Shown here in pieces: positions 43,317-52,093 of a stretch of 64,000 nt of DNA. Below the pieces are notes generated by a model, which saw nothing but the letters and a program-made list of their open reading frames with translations, was not told the origin of the DNA and did no database searches. The position numbers and the translations under genes are program-made. Position 1 is the stretch's first letter; each line of letters begins with the position of its first letter. Source of the DNA: Enterocloster clostridioformis (GTDB lineage Bacteria; Bacillota; Clostridia; Lachnospirales; Lachnospiraceae); NCBI RefSeq assembly GCF_020297485.1, contig NZ_JAIWZC010000001.1, positions 5,208,001 to 5,272,000 of the forward strand. Direction: 5' to 3'.

Positions 43317-44981
43317 ATGGGAGTAGAATTGGTTTTAAGCCTGCTGGGGGGCCTGGCCCTGTTCATGTACGGCATGCAGATGATGAGCACCAATCTGGAG
43401 GCTGTGGCTGGAAACCGTATGAAGCAGATACTGGAGCGCCTTACGGCAAACCGTTTTCTGGGAGTGCTGGTTGGCGCCGGAATAACGGCCCTGATTCAGT
43501 CGTCTTCAGCAACAACCGTCATGACCGTTGGATTTGTCAACTCAGGTCTAATGACACTTAAGCAGGCTGTATGGATTATCATGGGTGCCAATGTGGGCAC
43601 CACCATTACGGGACAGCTTATTGCCCTGGACATAGGAGTCCTGGCCCCGCTCATCGCCTTTGTGGGCGTCATGTCCCTGATTTTCTCGAAAAATAAAAAG
43701 GTACAGCATGTGGGAGGTATTATCGCCGGTATCGGTGTCCTGTTCATCGGCATGGGCATGATGAGCGATGCCATGGTTCCACTGAGGGATTCTGAGACCT
43801 TCATCCATATGGTGACCAAATTTTCCAATCCTCTTCTGGGAATCCTGGTGGGAGCGGTATTCACAGCCATCATCCAGTCCTCGTCCGCGTCTGTGGGTAT
43901 TCTTCAGGCCCTGGCCATGGGCGGCGTCATCAACCTTCACAGTGCGGTGTTCGTGCTGTTCGGCCAGAATATCGGCACCTGTATCACGGCGCTTCTGGCT
44001 TCCGTGGGAACCAGCCGCAATGCAAAGCGCACCACGCTGATTCACCTGATGTTCAACGTGATTGGTACGGCGCTGTTTGTGACCCTGTGCATCCTGACTC
44101 CGTTTACGGACTTCGTGGTAAGCCTGACTCCGGATAATCCGGTGGCGCAGATTGCAAATGTCCATACCATTTTCAATATCAGCACGACCATCATTCTCCT
44201 GCCCTTTGGAGCGCTTCTGGAGAAGATTGCCATTGCAATTCTTCCGGATAAGGCAGTGCCTGTAATGGATGCGGACCAGTGGTTTGAGGGACTTATGGCC
44301 TCCAAGCACCACCTTGGTATCTCCACCATCGCTATTAACCAGATTCATGATGAGATTAAGGGGATGCTGGCAACAGCGGCAGAGAACGTATCCCAGAGCT
44401 TCAAGGCAGTGGAGGATGGTGCTTCGGAGGGAATCCAGGCCATAGCAGACCGGGAAGAGGAGATTGATTTAAGCAATATGAGGCTGTCCCGGAAGATTTC
44501 CAAGATCCTTGTGCTGGACCAGACGCCCAAGGATATTGACACTCTGAACAGGATGTATACCATTCTGGGGAATATTGAGCGAATCGGTGACCATGCCATG
44601 AACCTGGCGGAGTATGCCGAAACCATAGAGGAAAAAGGACTTAAGTTTTCCAATTACGCAAAGAAGGAATTCGCTGTTATGGAGGAAACCTGCCGGGAAG
44701 GCATGGAGCTTCTGATGGCGGCAGCTGCCGGGGACACCCAGTCTCCCTTACTTAAGGTGGCTGAGATTGAACAGCGGATTGACGATATAACCCGTAAGTT
44801 CCGTCAGAACCAGATTGACCGCATGCGGGAGGGAAACTGCAACGTGGAGTCCTCCATCCTGTATTCGGAAATGCTGACTGACTACGAGCGAATCGGCGAC
44901 CATATGCTGAACATCGCCCAGGCATATGATGCCATAGAGTGGTCCGGGGACAGGGGACAGACAGCGGCGGCAATCGCGTGA
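43317..44981 (+). CDS. Na/phosphate cotransporter with PhoU-like domain
   Basis: A 554-residue protein. Residues about 1-310 are membrane segments with the duplicated NptA motif: LVGAGITALIQSSSATTVMT and VGAVFTAIIQSSSASVGILQ, each containing the QSSS core. The C-terminal 200 residues are a PhoU-like helical domain (RMYTILGNIERIGDHAMNLA and MLTDYERIGDHMLNIAQ, both with ExxxD repeats). It takes up phosphate with sodium. An 11-bp-spaced TTTACA repeat upstream suggests phosphate-starvation control. The gene is monocistronic with its own terminator. Confidence 0.9.
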   Translation: MGVELVLSLLGGLALFMYGMQMMSTNLEAVAGNRMKQILERLTANRFLGVLVGAGITALIQSSSATTVMTVGFVNSGLMTLKQAVWIIMGANVGTTITGQLIALDIGVLAPLIAFVGVMSLIFSKNKKVQHVGGIIAGIGVLFIGMGMMSDAMVPLRDSETFIHMVTKFSNPLLGILVGAVFTAIIQSSSASVGILQALAMGGVINLHSAVFVLFGQNIGTCITALLASVGTSRNAKRTTLIHLMFNVIGTALFVTLCILTPFTDFVVSLTPDNPVAQIANVHTIFNISTTIILLPFGALLEKIAIAILPDKAVPVMDADQWFEGLMASKHHLGISTIAINQIHDEIKGMLATAAENVSQSFKAVEDGASEGIQAIADREEEIDLSNMRLSRKISKILVLDQTPKDIDTLNRMYTILGNIERIGDHAMNLAEYAETIEEKGLKFSNYAKKEFAVMEETCREGMELLMAAAAGDTQSPLLKVAEIEQRIDDITRKFRQNQIDRMREGNCNVESSILYSEMLTDYERIGDHMLNIAQAYDAIEWSGDRGQTAAAIA

Positions 44982-45054
44982 GCTGTGTGATTGAAGCATG
45001 GAATCCGCATGTACCATTTGAATATGTATGTACCGGTTAAATAAATGGTTTACC

Positions 45055-45100
45055 AGGCCCTGGGGGCGCTGTGAATATCACGGCCCTCAGGGCCTTTTTT
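45055..45100 (+). terminator. Terminator after the Na/phosphate cotransporter
   Basis: AGGCCCTG pairs with CAGGGCCT around a 25-base loop, followed by six T residues. Confidence 0.8.
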
Positions 45101-45119
45101 GTGTTGTGCAATATGTACA

Positions 45120-45131
45120 TGACAAATGTCA
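45120..45131. promoter_or_regulatory. Palindrome TGACAAATGTCA upstream of pfkB, candidate operator
   Basis: Inverted repeat TGACA-AA-TGTCA, 91 bases before the kinase start. The same 12-mer occurs at 48107-48118 upstream of the sugar-binding protein gene, and the next 30 bases are also similar (both contain an AT-rich stretch then TTAC and TGCACA). Confidence 0.6.
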
Positions 45132-45221
45132 CATTAAATATTACCTATGTAATAATTGCACACAAACCATTGGATTTATTTTTAAAAACTGCTATGATTG
45201 GGTGCGGAAGGGGGAAGTAAG

Positions 45222-46352
45222 ATGGGAGAAGGAAATAAAAAGATAGCAGTGGCCGGGCATATTTCCCTGGACATTACGCCGGTTTTCCAAAACAGCGGGA
45301 GGCAGAAGCTCTCTGAACTGTTTCAGCCGGGAAAGCTGCTTAAAGTGGGAAAGGCCATGATGTGTACAGGAGGCGCTGTTTCCAACACTGGTCTGGGGCT
45401 CAAACGTCTGGGAGCGGACGTGGTCCTGATGGCCAAAATAGGCGATGATTATTTCGGAAATGCTCTGAAGGACATGATAAGCGCACACGGCTGTGAGTCC
45501 TGCATCAGCCAGGTTCCGGGAGAGAATACGTCCTATACCATTGTTCTGGCGCCTAAGGGACTGGACCGGTTTTTTCTTCACGATCCGGGCTGCAATGATA
45601 CCTTTGGCTACGCAGACGTGGACTTTGGGAAAGTGGGGGAAGCGGCGCATTTTCATTTTGGTTATCCTCCAATCATGCGCAGGTTCTATCTGGATGACGG
45701 GGAGGAACTGGTAAGGCTTTTTAAGAAGGTAAAATCCATGGGGCTTACCACATCCCTGGACCTGGTGGCGGTGGACCCGGATTCCGAAGCAGCGGACATG
45801 GACTGGGCAAAGATACTGGAACGGGTGCTGCCCTATGTGGATTTCTTTGCGCCGAGTATTGAGGAGCTGGGATACATGCTGGACCGCCCTTTGTACTGTA
45901 AATGGCAGGAGACGGCAGGAGACGGGGATGTCACGGGCATATTGTCCTTTAAGGAGGATGTGAAGCCGTTGGCTGCCAGAGCGCTGTCCATGGGGACCCG
46001 GTGCGTTCTTCTGAAATGCGGGGCAGCGGGCATGTACCTGAAGACAGCACCTGAGCCGGTGTGGAAGGAGGTCCTGCCGGGATTTACAGGATGGAATGAC
46101 ATCAGCCATTTTGAGGACAGCTATGTGCCGGACTGCATCCTGTCGGGGACTGGAGCAGGGGATACCAGTATAGCCGCCTTCATAAAGGCCATGCTGGACG
46201 GCTGTGAGCCACTTGAATGCGCGCGGCTGGCAGCTGCCACGGGAGCCTCCTGCGTCACGGCCTACGACGCCCTGAGCGGCCTGCTGCCCTTTGAGGAGCT
46301 GAGGCAGAAGATGGAGGCGGGATGGGAGAAGCAGAGCATCATCCGTCCGTGA
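45222..46352 (+). CDS. PfkB-family sugar kinase
   Basis: A 376-residue kinase; ATG 45222 follows GGGGGAAG. The ribokinase fold is seen as KKIAVAGHISLDITP, then MCTGGAVSNTGLGLKRLGAD (about 55) and the second PfkB signature SGTGAGDTSIAAFIKAM (about 307) with the catalytic aspartate. It likely phosphorylates a ketose. Linkage to a ketose-phosphate aldolase and an aldose-ketose isomerase suggests the sequence aldose to ketose to ketose phosphate to two trioses or triose plus aldehyde. Whether the phosphate goes to C1 or elsewhere is not readable from the sequence. Confidence 0.85.
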   Translation: MGEGNKKIAVAGHISLDITPVFQNSGRQKLSELFQPGKLLKVGKAMMCTGGAVSNTGLGLKRLGADVVLMAKIGDDYFGNALKDMISAHGCESCISQVPGENTSYTIVLAPKGLDRFFLHDPGCNDTFGYADVDFGKVGEAAHFHFGYPPIMRRFYLDDGEELVRLFKKVKSMGLTTSLDLVAVDPDSEAADMDWAKILERVLPYVDFFAPSIEELGYMLDRPLYCKWQETAGDGDVTGILSFKEDVKPLAARALSMGTRCVLLKCGAAGMYLKTAPEPVWKEVLPGFTGWNDISHFEDSYVPDCILSGTGAGDTSIAAFIKAMLDGCEPLECARLAAATGASCVTAYDALSGLLPFEELRQKMEAGWEKQSIIRP

Positions 46353-46479
46353 CATAGAAAATAACGCCTCTGTGACGAAAAAGGGAATGTTCACCAGGGC
46401 AAAGCCAAGGATGCTTCCGTAAGAGACAGTAAAACCACGTATGTCCCGGCGCAGGCCGGAGGAAAGGAGAATATATAAT

Positions 46480-47340
46480 ATGTTAGTTTCAATGAAAGCG
46501 GTCTTAGACCTGGCAGATGCAAAAAAGATAGCAGTGGGCGCCTTCAACATCACATCCCTGGAGGGAATTCAGGCCGTATTAGGGGCGGCCGAGGAGCTGG
46601 GCCAGCCGGTCATCCTGCAGTTTGCGCCGGTCCACGAGTCCGTTATCCCTCTTAAGGTCATCGGGCCCGTGATGGTGATGATGGCAGAGAAATCCTCTGT
46701 GCCCGTATGCGTCCATCTGGACCACGGCGATAAGCTGGAAATCCTACAGGAAGCTCTGGAAATGGGATTTACCTCAGTGATGTACGACGGTTCCGTTCTG
46801 CCATTTGAGGAAAATGCGGCAAACACAAAGATTGCGGTGGAAATGGCCGGAAACTGGGGCGCTTCCGTGGAGGCTGAGATTGGAGCCATGGGAAGGCAGG
46901 AATTCTCAAGCGTGGGAGAAGGCGAAGAGGGGGAGGCTGTGGAGAGCTGCTATACGGACCCGGAACAGGCCCGGGCTTTTACCGCGCTTACCGGGATAGA
47001 TGCCCTGGCCTGCTCATTCGGCACCGTGCACGGGCTGTATCTGACCACTCCCAAGCTGGATTTTGACAGGATACACAGGATTCGGGAAAGCATTGGTATT
47101 CCCATTGTGATGCACGGCGGCTCCGGGGTCAGCGACGAAGATTTTAAGAAATGCATTGCCAACGGGGTCAGGAAAATCAATTACTACACCTACCTGGCCA
47201 AGGCGGGCGGCATGTATGTAAAAGAAAAATGCGCGGATGCGGGGGAATATGTATTTTTCCACGATGTGACCCAGTGGGCGGTCCAGGCCATGAAGGAGGA
47301 TGTGCTCCACACAATCAAGGTGTTCTCGCATCTGGAGTAA
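46480..47340 (+). CDS. Class II ketose-bisphosphate aldolase
   Basis: A 286-residue zinc aldolase. ATG 46480 is chosen because it follows GGAGGAAAGGAG; an upstream in-frame ATG at 46441 lacks a site. Motifs: KIAVGAFNITSLEGIQAVLG, VCVHLDHGDKLE (zinc histidine near 80), VEAEIGAMGRQE, SFGTVHGLYLTTPKLDFDRI (zinc histidine) and IVMHGGSGVSDED (about 211). It resembles the FbaA/GatY/KbaY group. The substrate may be fructose, tagatose or a pentulose phosphate; the neighbouring D-lyxose-isomerase-like gene favours a less usual sugar. Confidence 0.88.
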   Translation: MLVSMKAVLDLADAKKIAVGAFNITSLEGIQAVLGAAEELGQPVILQFAPVHESVIPLKVIGPVMVMMAEKSSVPVCVHLDHGDKLEILQEALEMGFTSVMYDGSVLPFEENAANTKIAVEMAGNWGASVEAEIGAMGRQEFSSVGEGEEGEAVESCYTDPEQARAFTALTGIDALACSFGTVHGLYLTTPKLDFDRIHRIRESIGIPIVMHGGSGVSDEDFKKCIANGVRKINYYTYLAKAGGMYVKEKCADAGEYVFFHDVTQWAVQAMKEDVLHTIKVFSHLE

Positions 47341-47361
47341 GGCGGCAAAGGAGGAAAGGCC

Positions 47362-48057
47362 ATGAAACGTTCGGAAATCAACAGGGCACTGAGGGACATG
47401 GAAAAAATGATTGACAGATGCTCCTTTAAACTGCCCCCATTCTGCTATTTTACACCGGAAGAGTGGAAGGAGAAGGGACGCGAATACGATGAGGTCCGGG
47501 ATAACATGCTGGGGTGGGATATCACGGATTTTGGAATGGGGGATTTTGACAGGGTGGGCTTCTCCCTTATCACCCTGAGAAACGGCAATGTGTCCATGGA
47601 TAAGTACACAAAACCCTATGCGGAAAAGCTGCTGTACATGAAGGAAGGGCAGTCTGCCGCCATGCATTTCCACTGGAATAAGATGGAGGACATCATCAAC
47701 AGGGGAGGGGGAAATGTGCTCATAGGCGTATATAATGCCGGCAAAGAGGAAGGTCTGGCCGATACGGATGTGCTGATACACAGTGACGGACGGGAGTATA
47801 CGGTTCCCGCGGGAACGCAGATACGTCTGCGCCCCGGGGAGAGCATTACCATCCAGCCCTACTTGTATCACGATTTCCATTTGGAGCCGGGCACGGGGCC
47901 CGTGCTGTTGGGAGAGGTATCCATGTGCAATGACGATAACCGGGACAACCGGTTCTATCTGCCGGCAGGCCGTTTTCCGGTCATAGAGGAGGATGAGCCG
48001 CCTATCCGTTTGCTGTGCAATGAGTATCCCCCCGCGGACAGTTGTGCAAAACGATGA
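47362..48057 (+). CDS. D-lyxose ketol-isomerase-like cupin
   Basis: A 231-residue cupin of the D-lyxose isomerase family. The metal site is seen in AMHFHWNKMEDIINRGGGN (two His and one Glu, about 101-109) and in YLYHDFHLE (about 168). Other family text is LPPFCYFTPEEWKEKG near the start and GTQIRLRPGESITIQP. Known members convert D-lyxose to D-xylulose and D-mannose to D-fructose. It is third after the kinase and aldolase, with GGAGG before the start. The physiological sugar is uncertain. Confidence 0.82.
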   Translation: MKRSEINRALRDMEKMIDRCSFKLPPFCYFTPEEWKEKGREYDEVRDNMLGWDITDFGMGDFDRVGFSLITLRNGNVSMDKYTKPYAEKLLYMKEGQSAAMHFHWNKMEDIINRGGGNVLIGVYNAGKEEGLADTDVLIHSDGREYTVPAGTQIRLRPGESITIQPYLYHDFHLEPGTGPVLLGEVSMCNDDNRDNRFYLPAGRFPVIEEDEPPIRLLCNEYPPADSCAKR

Positions 48058-48106
48058 AAATTTACGGCGTCAGAATGGAAAACAGCAAAAGTGATGATGA
48101 AAGATA

Positions 48107-48118
48107 TGACAAATGTCA
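48107..48118. promoter_or_regulatory. Palindrome TGACAAATGTCA upstream of the ABC importer, candidate operator
   Basis: Part of a longer perfect palindrome TATGACA-AA-TGTCATA (48105-48120). Same core as at 45120, about 100 bases before the binding-protein start. Confidence 0.65.
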
Positions 48119-48218
48119 TATAAAAATGATTACATTGTGCACATGTGTTAAAAAGAAAAGAATGGTAAGATTTGATTACGGCAAAAACAACAAAACATTT
48201 TGTAAAAGGAGGTAACTT

Positions 48219-49337
48219 ATGAAAAAAAGTACTAAGAAGCTGTTGGCAGTCATGATGTGCGCGGCAATGGCAGGTTCTGCCCTGGCAGGGTGCAGCAGCG
48301 GGGACTCCCAGACAACGGCCGCCGCCGCAGAGGCGCCAACCCAGGCCCAGACCACAGAGGAAGCCAAGGAGGCGGCCGCTGAACCTGAGAAGGCAGAGGA
48401 GAGCAAGGAAGGCACAGAGGCGGCAGCGCCGGCAGCGGCCGATATGGCGTCTGCTGATGTGAAGAAGAAGGACCCGGACAAGCATTACAAATTCGGCTAT
48501 ACCTGTATGGACGGAACCAACCCGTTCTTTGTCACCATTGAGAAAAGAATGAGGGAAATGGCTGAGGCCAACGGCGATGAGCTGATTGCGGTGGATCCTG
48601 CCAATGATGTTACGCTTCAGATTACCCAGGTAGAGGACCTGATTTCCCAGAACATTGATGCCATGTTCATGAATCCGGCGGAGGCGGAAGGAATCCTTCC
48701 GGCCCTGGACCAGCTTAAGGAAGCAGGAATCCCCATCGTTGGATTTGACACGGAGGTGGCGGATATGTCCTACCTGATTTCCTATACCGGATCCGATAAC
48801 TATAACGCAGGCAAGGTTTGCGGCGAGGACCTTGTAAAGAAATGCCCGGACGGCGGGGACATCATTGTACTGGATTCTCCTACCATGAATTCCGTTACGG
48901 ACAGAACCAACGGATTTTTAGACGCAATTGAAGGAAAAGGCTTTAATATCGTTGCACAGCAGGATGCCAAAGGCAATCTGGAAGTATCCATGGGTATTGC
49001 GGAGGATCTGCTGCAGGCTCACGGCGATGTGGTCGCTATTTTCGGCGGCAATGACCCCACCGCACTGGGAGCACTGGCAGCAGCCAACGCGGCCGGTCTT
49101 ACAGACTGTATGATTTACGGTGTGGACGGCTCTCCTGACATCAAGGCAGAGATGGCTTCCGGGGAATCCCTGATTGAAGGAAGCGGCGCACAGTCTCCCG
49201 TTAAGATTGCACAGTCCGCGGTGAATATTATGTATACATACTTAAACGGCGATAAGGTCGAATCAAGATATCCGGTAGAAACCTTCCTTATTACATCAGA
49301 AAATGTAGATAAGTATGGCACAGATGGATGGCAGTAA
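48219..49337 (+). CDS. Sugar ABC transporter substrate-binding lipoprotein (RbsB type)
   Basis: A 372-residue protein preceded by AAAGGAGG, with lipobox ALAGC (Cys 25) and a long Ala/Glu/Thr-rich linker (about 30-80) that lifts the binding domain off the membrane. The mature part is a periplasmic-binding-protein type 1 fold: GYTCMDGTNPFFVTIEKRM, VDPANDVTLQITQVEDLISQ, and VAIFGGNDPTALGALAAANA. It is the high-affinity component of the importer encoded downstream. A strong terminator follows its stop, so it is probably made in excess over the ATPase and permease. Confidence 0.9.
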   Translation: MKKSTKKLLAVMMCAAMAGSALAGCSSGDSQTTAAAAEAPTQAQTTEEAKEAAAEPEKAEESKEGTEAAAPAAADMASADVKKKDPDKHYKFGYTCMDGTNPFFVTIEKRMREMAEANGDELIAVDPANDVTLQITQVEDLISQNIDAMFMNPAEAEGILPALDQLKEAGIPIVGFDTEVADMSYLISYTGSDNYNAGKVCGEDLVKKCPDGGDIIVLDSPTMNSVTDRTNGFLDAIEGKGFNIVAQQDAKGNLEVSMGIAEDLLQAHGDVVAIFGGNDPTALGALAAANAAGLTDCMIYGVDGSPDIKAEMASGESLIEGSGAQSPVKIAQSAVNIMYTYLNGDKVESRYPVETFLITSENVDKYGTDGWQ

Positions 49338-49349
49338 GAGATTAGTCTG

Positions 49350-49387
49350 AAAAAGTGCTGGGCCCCTGCGGGGGCCAGGCACTTTTT
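49350..49387 (+). terminator. Intercistronic terminator between binding protein and ATPase genes
   Basis: AAAAAGTGC-TG-GGCCCC pairs with GGGGCC-A-GGCACTTTTT, ending in a T run. Its position allows partial read-through to the ATPase gene at 49469. Confidence 0.8.
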
Positions 49388-49468
49388 ATCTGGCAGGACA
49401 AAAACAGAAAAGTACGGCAGGAAACTCTGTCAGGAACCATATGAATAGAAGAACAGGCAGGTGAGATT

Positions 49469-50956
49469 ATGAGTGAAACAGTTCTGCTTCAAATGAAGAA
49501 CATCCACAAATCATTTCCGGGAGTCAAGGCGCTTCAGGGGGTGGACCTGGAACTGAGGGCCGGCGAGGTCCACGCATTGCTCGGTGAAAACGGGGCAGGT
49601 AAATCCACGCTGATTAAGGTTCTGGGCGGCATCTACACCGCAGAAGAGGGCGAGATTTTTATTGACGGAAAAAAGGTAACCATTGACGGGGTAAATGCAT
49701 CTCACAGCAACGGAATTTCCATTATCCATCAGGAATTGGTACTGGTGCCTCACATGACTGTGGCGGAAAATATCTTTCTTGGCAGGGAGCCGTCAAAGGG
49801 GCTTTGGGTCAGCCATGAGACCATGGAAAAGGAAGCCCAGCAGCTTCTGGACACATATCACATGAGCATTGACGCGGGGGCGCTGGTCAAGGACCTTACC
49901 ATTGCCCAGCAGCAGATGGTGGAAATCGTCAAGGCTATTTCCTATCATTCCAGGATTCTCGTGATGGACGAGCCCACTTCATCCATATCCGACAAGGAAG
50001 TGGAATTTCTGTTCAGCACCATGCGGGAGCTCACAAAAAAGGGCGTGGGAATCATATATATATCCCATAAGATGGACGAGCTGGAGCAGATCTGCGACCG
50101 GGTAACCGTGCTGAGAGACGGAACCTATGTGGGAACCGAGAGGGTAAAGGATACCACAAGGGACCATCTCATTGCCATGATGGTGGGCCGGGAGCTGACC
50201 AAGTATTACACCAGGGATTACATGGAGCCCGGCAGGGTTGTTTTAAAATGTGAAAACATTGCAGACGGAAAGATGGTCAAAGGTGCCAGCTTTGAACTGC
50301 GTGAAGGGGAAATCATTGGTTTTGCGGGGCTGGTAGGCGCCGGAAGAAGCGAGACCATGAAGTGTATCTTCGGACTGACGTCCGGCTGCACGGGCGACAT
50401 CAGTGTGGAAGGAAAGAAGGCGGCTATTAAATCGCCCATTGATGCCATGAAGTTCGGTATTGCCCTGGTGCCTGAGGACCGGAAGCAGGAGGGACTGTAT
50501 AAGGTTCAGAGCGTCCGGTTCAACTCCACCATCGAGGTGCTGAAAAGCTTTATAAAGGGCATATGGGTGGATGCAGACAAGGAGGAGGAGATTACCAGGC
50601 AGTATATCGAGATGATGGATACCAAGACTCCCTCCCAGGAACAGCTTATCGGGAATCTGTCCGGCGGCAACCAGCAGAAGGTAATGATTGGAAGATGGCT
50701 GGCCACGGCCCCTAAGATACTGATTCTGGACGAGCCCACCAGAGGCGTGGACGTGGGCGCCAAATCTGAGATATACGCAATTATGAATGAGCTGGTGAAG
50801 AAAGGCGTGTCCATCATCATGATATCGTCAGAACTGCCTGAAATTCTCAACATGAGCGACCGGGTTTATGTCATGTGCGACGGCCGGATAACCGGGTGCT
50901 TCAGCCATGAGGAATGCGTCACCCAGGAACAAATCATGAAGCTGGCAGCAAAGTAA
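49469..50956 (+). CDS. Sugar ABC transporter ATPase (RbsA/MglA type)
   Basis: A 495-residue protein with two ABC domains. First domain: Walker A LLGENGAGKSTLIKVLGG (about 38), signature KDLTIAQQQMVEIVKA and Walker B SRILVMDEPTSSI (about 160). Second domain: a degenerate P-loop (FAGLVGAGRSETMKCIFG, about 290), signature GNLSGGNQQKVMIGRWL (about 395) and ILILDEPTRGVDVGAKSE. This arrangement is typical of ribose/galactose/xylose importers. Start codon lies after GGTGAGATT, a modest ribosome binding site. Confidence 0.92.
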   Translation: MSETVLLQMKNIHKSFPGVKALQGVDLELRAGEVHALLGENGAGKSTLIKVLGGIYTAEEGEIFIDGKKVTIDGVNASHSNGISIIHQELVLVPHMTVAENIFLGREPSKGLWVSHETMEKEAQQLLDTYHMSIDAGALVKDLTIAQQQMVEIVKAISYHSRILVMDEPTSSISDKEVEFLFSTMRELTKKGVGIIYISHKMDELEQICDRVTVLRDGTYVGTERVKDTTRDHLIAMMVGRELTKYYTRDYMEPGRVVLKCENIADGKMVKGASFELREGEIIGFAGLVGAGRSETMKCIFGLTSGCTGDISVEGKKAAIKSPIDAMKFGIALVPEDRKQEGLYKVQSVRFNSTIEVLKSFIKGIWVDADKEEEITRQYIEMMDTKTPSQEQLIGNLSGGNQQKVMIGRWLATAPKILILDEPTRGVDVGAKSEIYAIMNELVKKGVSIIMISSELPEILNMSDRVYVMCDGRITGCFSHEECVTQEQIMKLAAK

Positions 50957-50974
50957 GAAAAGGGGGAAAGTCAA

Positions 50975-51943
50975 ATGACAACCAGATTGCAGAAAAATGT
51001 AAAACAATATTTCAAGGATAATATCGGCATCATCGGGGCCCTGCTTATTTTGTGTATTTTCTTATCCGTGTTCCCAAAAACCAGCGGCTCCTTTCTGACC
51101 CAGAAAAATATATTCAACGTACTGAGACAGATATCGTCCAACCTGTTCCTGGCCTGCGGCATGACCATGGTCATCATCCTGGGGGGAATTGATTTGTCCG
51201 TGGGATCCATCATCGCCCTTTCAGGCTGCTTTGCAGCCGGCTGCGTGTCGCGTTACGGCCTTCCCATAGCAGTGGGCGTTCTGGGCGGCGTACTGGTGGG
51301 CACCGTGGTGGGCATGATTAACGGCGTGGTCATATCAAAGACAACCATACCGCCGTTTATCGTGACCCTGGCCACCATGAATGTCGCAAAGGGACTGGCC
51401 TATGTATATACAGGCGGCTCACCCGTGCGGGTGGTAACAAAGGAATGGCAGTTTTTAGGAGCCGGGTACGTGGGCGGAGTCCCCACTCCAGTCATACTTC
51501 TGGCAGTGGTGCTGATTATCACGGCCATTATCATGAATAAGACAAAGCTGGGGCGCCATATCTACGCGGTGGGCGGCAATTCCCAGGCAGCCAGATTCTC
51601 AGGCATCAGTACGGCAAAGGTAAAATTCCTGGTACATACCTATTCGGGAATCATGGCAGGACTTGCGGGCGTGGTGCTGGCATCCCGTATGTATTCCGGC
51701 CAGCCCACGGCAGGAGACGGAGCCGAAATGGACGCCATTGCGGCCGTTGTGGTGGGCGGTACCTCCATGGCAGGCGGCTCCGGCAAAATCGGCGGCACCA
51801 TCATAGGCGGCCTGATTATCGGCGTGCTGAACAACGGCCTGAATCTGCTGAATGTCAATTCCTTCTGGCAGTACGTTGTAAAGGGAACCGTTATTCTCCT
51901 GGCTGTTTTTGTGGATTACCTAAGAAACAAAAAGGCGGAATAA
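50975..51943 (+). CDS. Sugar ABC transporter permease (RbsC type)
   Basis: A 322-residue membrane protein of eight to ten segments. Family text: LACGMTMVIILGGIDLSVGS (about 65), YAVGGNSQAARFSGISTAKV (the EAA-like coupling region, about 190) and VVVGGTSMAGGSGKIGGTII. It begins 18 bases after the ATPase stop after GGGGGAAAG. It completes an importer with 48219 and 49469. Confidence 0.92.
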   Translation: MTTRLQKNVKQYFKDNIGIIGALLILCIFLSVFPKTSGSFLTQKNIFNVLRQISSNLFLACGMTMVIILGGIDLSVGSIIALSGCFAAGCVSRYGLPIAVGVLGGVLVGTVVGMINGVVISKTTIPPFIVTLATMNVAKGLAYVYTGGSPVRVVTKEWQFLGAGYVGGVPTPVILLAVVLIITAIIMNKTKLGRHIYAVGGNSQAARFSGISTAKVKFLVHTYSGIMAGLAGVVLASRMYSGQPTAGDGAEMDAIAAVVVGGTSMAGGSGKIGGTIIGGLIIGVLNNGLNLLNVNSFWQYVVKGTVILLAVFVDYLRNKKAE

Positions 51944-51958
51944 AGCCTGGTTTACGGC

Positions 51959-51989
51959 AAAAGCGTTTCACGGCAGTGGGGCGCTTTTT
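51959..51989 (+). terminator. Terminator after the permease gene
   Basis: AAAAGCG, with inner CAC/GTG pairing, pairs with CGCTTTTT and ends in T residues. Confidence 0.65.
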
Positions 51990-52027
51990 GTCGAAGTCAA
52001 AGTTTTGCAAAAAGTTCCTATGAAATA

Positions 52028-52055
52028 TTACAGATGCGCCTGTTTGCGGTATAAT
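52028..52055 (+). promoter_or_regulatory. Promoter for the sensory block
   Basis: TTACAG at 52028-52033 and TATAAT at 52050-52055 are spaced by 16 bases. It lies upstream of the 14-bp repeat and the lipoprotein gene at 52170. Confidence 0.55.
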
Positions 52056-52093
52056 GGGAAAGGACCGGGCCGGGGATATGACCAGGCAGCCGG

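Noticed and set aside
43060..43317. Riboswitch or structured leader before the phosphate cotransporter
   Set aside because: The leader is long, but no known riboswitch core was recognised. Only a possible 17-codon frame is seen, which is too weak to call.
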